Notes under the pieces: model-generated
Databases searched by the model: none
What the model was told of the DNA's origin: nothing
What the model saw: only the letters and a program-made list of their open reading frames with translations
NCBI RefSeq assembly: GCF_938020365.1
Contig: NZ_CALIIB010000102.1
Location: forward strand, 1-8,744
Length of the DNA: 8,744 nt
DNA from: an uncultured Streptococcus sp.
GTDB lineage: Bacteria; Bacillota; Bacilli; Lactobacillales; Streptococcaceae
Direction: 5' to 3'
Made by a program: the position numbers and the translations under genes
Shown: piece by piece, positions 5,591-8,744 of the stretch
Position numbering within the stretch: position 1 is the stretch's first letter
Layout of the letters: each line of letters opens with the position of its first letter

Positions 5591-7576
5591 TTATTTCTCC
5601 TTTTCTATTGATTCCTCATTATCCATCACTTGATCCATAATCTCTTGATTTAGACGCTGGGTGACTTCAGCAACCGTTTGATCGCTGACTTGCGCTGCTG
5701 CTAGATTAAAGTGGCCGCCACCACCCATTTTCTCCATAATCCGCTGAACATTGATCTTGCTGCGACTACGAGCTGAAATGGATATGTAACCCTCAGTATT
5801 CCTGCTAACCACAAATGTTGCTTCAATGCCCGACATGGCAAGCATGGTGTCAGCTGCCTTACTAATGACGACTGTATCATAGCTGGCATTTTCAGCACCC
5901 GCTGCTACAATCACATTTGGCAAAAGCTTCTTACCTGTCAAAATCAGTTCATTGACCGCTCGATACTCTTCAAAATTCGTCGAAGAAATATCCTGAATGA
6001 CTACACTATCACTGCCGCGAGCCCGCAAATAACTAGCTACATCAAAGGTTCGACTTGTTACTCTGGAGGTAAAATTCTTGGTGTCTAGCATAATCCCAGC
6101 CATGAGCAGGCTGGCTTGAATTTTATTCAGGCGATTCTTCTTGGAATTTTGAAACTGAATCAGCTCCGTTACCAATTCGCTGGCACTGCTAGCTCCACTT
6201 TCGATATAGGCGATGACCGCATTTTCAGGAAAATCCTCATCGCGACGATGATGATCCACTACAATCGTCTGACTAAATCGATCAAATAATTCTCTTGAAA
6301 GCGTTAAGGCCAACTTCGAGTGGTCCACCATTATCAAGAGCGAACGACTGGTCACTCGGTTTACGGCTTCTGAGATCGGCAAAAGATAATCAGCGCCTTC
6401 TGACGTCAATTTTTGAATAGAGCGATAGATATCCGAGCCCATCTGTTGGTCATCATACACAACATAGGCTTTCTCAATGATATTGCTAGCAAAAAGCTGC
6501 ATACCCACCGCGGAGCCTAAGGCATCCAAATCAAGATTGCGATGACCAACCACGAAAACCTGATCTACACTCTTGATCTTATCTGAAATAGCTGCCATCA
6601 TAGCCCTCGTACGCGTACGAGTACGTTTGACAGATGCAGCTGTTCCACCACCAAAGTAAACTGGATTCTTGGTCTCGTCATTCTCTTTGACAACCGCTTG
6701 GTCACCACCTCGGACCTCAGCTAGGTTAAGATTAAGGAGAGCAATCTTACCAATTTCATCATGCTTACCATCCCCGTAAGAAAAGCCCATACTAAGCGTC
6801 AGAGGAAGTTTTCTATTCTTGGCTTCTGTCCGAAATTGATCAATGATCGAAAATTTACTATCCATCAGTTGTTCCAAAACCGTATAATCCGTGAAAAGAT
6901 AATAACGATCCATTCCCACCCGACGGTAGAACATATGAAATTGCTCAGAAAACTCTGCTACAAAGTTAGCTACAAAACTGTTGATATGACTGATATCTGA
7001 ATCTGAAACAGCATCTTCCAAATCATCATAATTATCTACTGAAACAACACCGATAACTGGTCGCGTCGTAACGAGCCCAACTGTTGCTTCATACTCACTT
7101 GATGCATCAAAAAAGTACAAGACACTAGAAGCTGAATCAAAGTAAACAGAATACTGGTTGTCTCCTACTGTTGCGTAGCTACCCGATTTCGAAGCAGCAA
7201 GCTGGATAATTTCCTGCAGGAGATCACTATTTAGCTCCCCATCATCCGTTGTAAAAATCAATTCAGCATAAGGATTGAACCAGTCCACATCTCCACTATT
7301 TTCATTGATTTTAATCACACCAACTGGCATCTTATCCAACAAAGAAGCTAAACTTCCCTCTGCTTGATGATTGACATAACGAATCTGCTCAAGCTCGTCC
7401 AATTCGGTCACTCTTTGCTGCTGTATAAATAGCCAAACCAAGAGCACCAGCACTATGAAAAGAGACACCAGCATAGGCAAACTATCACCAAAAAGGCGTA
7501 GACAAATAGCTAATATGATAAAGGAAGTAAAACCCACTATCGCAAAGTGGCTCGGGGAAAAACGAATTCTTTTCAT
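5591..7576 (-). CDS. gdpP: Cyclic-di-AMP phosphodiesterase GdpP (YybT family)
   Basis: The 661-residue membrane protein hydrolyses c-di-AMP to pApA, lowering a second messenger that controls potassium, cell-wall and osmotic balance. Two membrane segments are at about residues 11-29 and 33-51. A degenerate PAS domain covers about 60-160, and a degenerate GGDEF domain about 172-300 (GVVSVDNYDDLEDAVSD; MDRYYLF replaces the catalytic motif). An RTRTRTR linker is at 319-325. The DHH domain has HRNLDLD (His345, Asp349, Asp351), VDHS (Asp418), DHH at 441-443 and MLDTK (Asp498). The C-terminal DHHA1 domain has GGGGHF (618-623). All expected metal ligands are present, so the enzyme should be active. 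The start is supported by AGAGG, 7 bases before ATG, and an extended -10 promoter lies just upstream. rplI follows after one base. Confidence 0.97.
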   Translation of the reverse strand: MKRIRFSPSHFAIVGFTSFIILAICLRLFGDSLPMLVSLFIVLVLLVWLFIQQQRVTELDELEQIRYVNHQAEGSLASLLDKMPVGVIKINENSGDVDWFNPYAELIFTTDDGELNSDLLQEIIQLAASKSGSYATVGDNQYSVYFDSASSVLYFFDASSEYEATVGLVTTRPVIGVVSVDNYDDLEDAVSDSDISHINSFVANFVAEFSEQFHMFYRRVGMDRYYLFTDYTVLEQLMDSKFSIIDQFRTEAKNRKLPLTLSMGFSYGDGKHDEIGKIALLNLNLAEVRGGDQAVVKENDETKNPVYFGGGTAASVKRTRTRTRAMMAAISDKIKSVDQVFVVGHRNLDLDALGSAVGMQLFASNIIEKAYVVYDDQQMGSDIYRSIQKLTSEGADYLLPISEAVNRVTSRSLLIMVDHSKLALTLSRELFDRFSQTIVVDHHRRDEDFPENAVIAYIESGASSASELVTELIQFQNSKKNRLNKIQASLLMAGIMLDTKNFTSRVTSRTFDVASYLRARGSDSVVIQDISSTNFEEYRAVNELILTGKKLLPNVIVAAGAENASYDTVVISKAADTMLAMSGIEATFVVSRNTEGYISISARSRSKINVQRIMEKMGGGGHFNLAAAQVSDQTVAEVTQRLNQEIMDQVMDNEESIEKEK

Positions 7577-7597
7577 TAAAAAACCTCTTATTGCGCC

Positions 7598-7606
7598 ATT
7601 TTACCA
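7598..7606 (-). promoter_or_regulatory. Extended -10 promoter of the gdpP-rplI-dnaB-veg run
   Basis: On the minus strand TGGTAAAAT (7606-7598) is a TGn extended -10 with TAAAAT (five of six consensus bases). Upstream is a T/A-rich stretch with no convincing -35. Transcription would begin near 7591, leaving a very short leader of about 15 bases that includes the ribosome binding site. Nearest upstream gene mnmG ends at its own terminator, so this is the likely main promoter. Confidence 0.65.
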
Positions 7607-7704
7607 TATTTTCTTAAAAAAAGCGAGTTTTCACTGCCCTTGAATACTTGTAAAGCAAGAAAGACTCAAATCCTAGATCTATTCTCAAACAAATATTCAT
7701 AATC

Positions 7705-7734
7705 AATTTACAAGATGTGTAAATCTTGTAAATT
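7705..7734. repeat. Perfect inverted repeat with 12-bp arms
   Basis: AATTTACAAGAT (7705-7716) and ATCTTGTAAATT (7723-7734) are exact reverse complements around the six-base centre GTGTAA. The arms include the TTTACAA/TTGTAAA boxes of the surrounding cluster. The stem has only two G/C pairs per arm. On the plus strand it is followed by TTATT, which is poor for an intrinsic terminator. An operator for a dimeric regulator is more likely than a terminator. It lies about 100-130 bp upstream of the gdpP promoter. Confidence 0.55.
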
Positions 7735-7749
7735 TTATTAAACAAAAAG

Positions 7750-7780
7750 TTGACAGTAGTTGTAAATATTTCTCTATATA
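7750..7780 (+). promoter_or_regulatory. Weak plus-strand promoter candidate within the box cluster
   Basis: TTGACA (7750-7755) is a perfect -35, but the best -10, TATATA (7775-7780), is 19 bp away, longer than the usual 16-18. A TTGTAAAT box lies in the spacer. Transcription would run rightwards, antisense to the end of mnmG. No gene follows on that strand. Confidence 0.22.
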
Positions 7781-7826
7781 AAAGAGATTTTTTGTAAATA
7801 TTCGTTTACAAACGTGTAAATTATGC

Positions 7827-7856
7827 AAAAACGTACTATCAATAAAATAGTACGTT
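7827..7856 (-). terminator. Intrinsic terminator of mnmG
   Basis: On the minus strand AACGTACTAT (7856-7847) pairs perfectly with ATAGTACGTT (7839-7830) around a seven-base loop, followed by TTTTT (7831-7827). It begins 8 bases after the mnmG stop codon. There is no T run on the plus strand, so it is one-directional. Confidence 0.85.
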
Positions 7857-7863
7857 AATATGT

Positions 7864-8744
7864 CTACGATTTTGCTTTGTTTTTAGAAATGCTTCTAGAC
7901 TTACCTTCTAAGTAAACCATCAAAATAGAAATATCTGCTGGATTGACACCCGAAATACGGCTTGCCTGACCAATCGTTTCTGGATTGATTTTCTTAAACT
8001 TCTGTCGCGCTTCTGTCGCAATCGAATCAATATCATCCCAATCAATATTGGCTGGAATGCGCTTTTCTTCCATGCGTTTCATCTTCTCAACCTGATCAAG
8101 GGCTTTAGAAATATAACCTTCGTACTTAATCTCTGTCTCAATTAGCTCGATAATCTTTTCATCCAACTCTTCTGCTGCTGGACCAATGAACTGAATCACA
8201 TCTTGATAAGACACTTCCGGCCGCCTCATAAATTCTTTGGCAGTTACTGCATCTGTCAGAGCTTTAAAGCCAAGCGCTTCTATCTTAGCATTGGTTTCCT
8301 TGACAGGTTTCAACTTGATGGATTCCAAGCGCTTCATCTCGTTGTCAAATTGATTCTTTTTAATCTCAAAACGAGCCCAGCGCTCATCATCTACAAGACC
8401 AATTTCTCGGCCAATCTCTGTCAAACGCATATCAGCATTGTCATGGCGGAGAATCAAACGGTATTCCGCTCGACTAGTCAAGAGGCGATAAGGTTCTACA
8501 GTCCCCTTGGTCACCAAATCATCAATCATGACTCCAATGTAACCATCACTACGCTTCAAGATCAACTCTGGCTTACCTTGGATCTTCAAGGCCGCATTAA
8601 TCCCAGCAATAATCCCTTGACCAGCGGCTTCTTCATAACCAGAAGTCCCATTGGTCTGACCTGCTGTAAAGAGCCCTGAAATTTTCTTAGTTTCCAAGGT
8701 TGCCCGCAACTGGTGAGGCATAATCATATCGTACTCAATGGCAT
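7864..8744 (-). CDS. mnmG: tRNA uridine-34 carboxymethylaminomethyl-modifying enzyme MnmG/GidA (partial, C-terminal part)
   Basis: The last 292 residues of MnmG are present. The frame runs off the right window edge without a stop, and the whole protein is normally about 630 residues. MnmG is the FAD-dependent partner of MnmE; together they install the (carboxymethyl)aminomethyl group on U34 of certain tRNAs. Conserved blocks are EYDMIMPHQLRATLETK near the left edge of the fragment, TAGQTNGTSGYEEAAGQG (flavin-site glycine-rich motif), and LTSRAEYRLILRHDNADMRLT-type sequence in the middle. The C-terminal helical domain (EKRIPANIDWDDID, then GQASRISGVNPADISILMVYL) contacts MnmE and tRNA. The internal Met at 8727 is not the real start, since the open frame continues upstream through AIEYD. 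A perfect hairpin terminator follows the stop. The N-terminal Rossmann domain is out of view. Confidence 0.96.
   Translation of the reverse strand, partial: AIEYDMIMPHQLRATLETKKISGLFTAGQTNGTSGYEEAAGQGIIAGINAALKIQGKPELILKRSDGYIGVMIDDLVTKGTVEPYRLLTSRAEYRLILRHDNADMRLTEIGREIGLVDDERWARFEIKKNQFDNEMKRLESIKLKPVKETNAKIEALGFKALTDAVTAKEFMRRPEVSYQDVIQFIGPAAEELDEKIIELIETEIKYEGYISKALDQVEKMKRMEEKRIPANIDWDDIDSIATEARQKFKKINPETIGQASRISGVNPADISILMVYLEGKSRSISKNKAKS

Larger units (their letters stand above)
7648..7821. repeat. Cluster of TTGTAAAT-type boxes in the mnmG-gdpP intergenic region
   Basis: Eight copies of the core TGTAAA are found in this AT-rich, gene-free stretch. Six lie on the plus strand, starting at 7649, 7718, 7727, 7761, 7793 and 7815. 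Two are inverted (TTTACA at 7707 and 7805). Four of the direct copies have a preceding T, giving TTGTAAA; three of those read TTGTAAAT. Some form inverted pairs, such as TTTACA-AACG-TGTAAA (7805-7820) and TTGTAAA-6 bp-TTTACAA (7792-7811). They look like binding sites for a DNA-binding protein, which I cannot name. The AT-rich context raises the chance level. Confidence 0.5.

Noticed and set aside
7793..7810. GlnR-like site TGTAA...TTACA
   Set aside because: The gap between half-sites is 8 bases and not the 7 of the GlnR/TnrA consensus, and no nitrogen-metabolism gene is adjacent.
7705..7821. CRISPR-like or phage attachment interpretation of the repeated boxes
   Set aside because: The repeats are too short (6-8 bases), occur in both orientations with uneven spacing, and there is no cas gene, integrase or tRNA nearby.
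7823..7858. Eleven-codon plus-strand frame after the promoter-like TTGACA
   Set aside because: No ribosome binding site, and it is made of the mnmG terminator hairpin.
8203..8679. 158-codon open frame on the plus strand
   Set aside because: It lies wholly antisense to the conserved coding sequence of mnmG, has no recognisable protein content and no supported promoter or ribosome binding site.

Overview
The window looks like a chromosomal segment of a Streptococcus, probably of the sanguinis/mitis type. This rests on my recognition of the proteins (a 90-residue Veg homologue, a streptococcal-type GdpP, bL9 and DnaB in one run) and on the gene order, recalled from related genomes and not searched. 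Every supported gene lies on the minus strand, so transcription runs from high to low coordinates.

Right end (7864-8744): the C-terminal part of mnmG (gidA, tRNA U34 modification) enters from outside the window and ends at a clear intrinsic terminator. Next comes a visibly AT-rich 287-bp intergenic stretch (7577-7863). It holds several copies of a TTGTAAAT-type box in both orientations, a perfect 12-bp-arm inverted repeat, a weak plus-strand promoter candidate, and the extended -10 promoter of gdpP.

Middle (3482-7606): a tightly packed housekeeping run, gdpP (membrane c-di-AMP phosphodiesterase), rplI (ribosomal protein bL9), dnaB (replicative helicase) and veg (small Veg-family protein). 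gdpP/rplI and dnaB/veg are each separated by one base, with the downstream ribosome binding site inside the upstream gene. The run ends in a nested hairpin followed by a T run, which probably terminates it.

Next (2653-3381): a single HAD-family phosphatase of the FDLGNV (YihX-like) type, with its own extended -10 promoter and a leader that may contain a short open frame.

Left part (1-2597): a thiamine-related uptake operon. A consensus promoter (TTGACA, 17 bp, TATCAT) starts transcription almost exactly at the 5' edge of a TPP riboswitch, which is followed by an intrinsic terminator. Then come an MTH1187/YkoF-type thiamine-binding protein, an ABC permease (ThiX-like), a lipoprotein binding protein of the THI5/NMT1 family (ThiY-like) and the start of the ATPase (ThiZ-like), cut by the window edge. 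The expected logic is that high thiamine pyrophosphate stops transcription of the uptake genes.

I see no insertion sequence, CRISPR array, tRNA, rRNA, prophage gene or defence system. The most unexplained DNA is the repeat-rich mnmG-gdpP intergenic region, followed by alternative RNA structures in the thiamine leader and the leader of the HAD gene.
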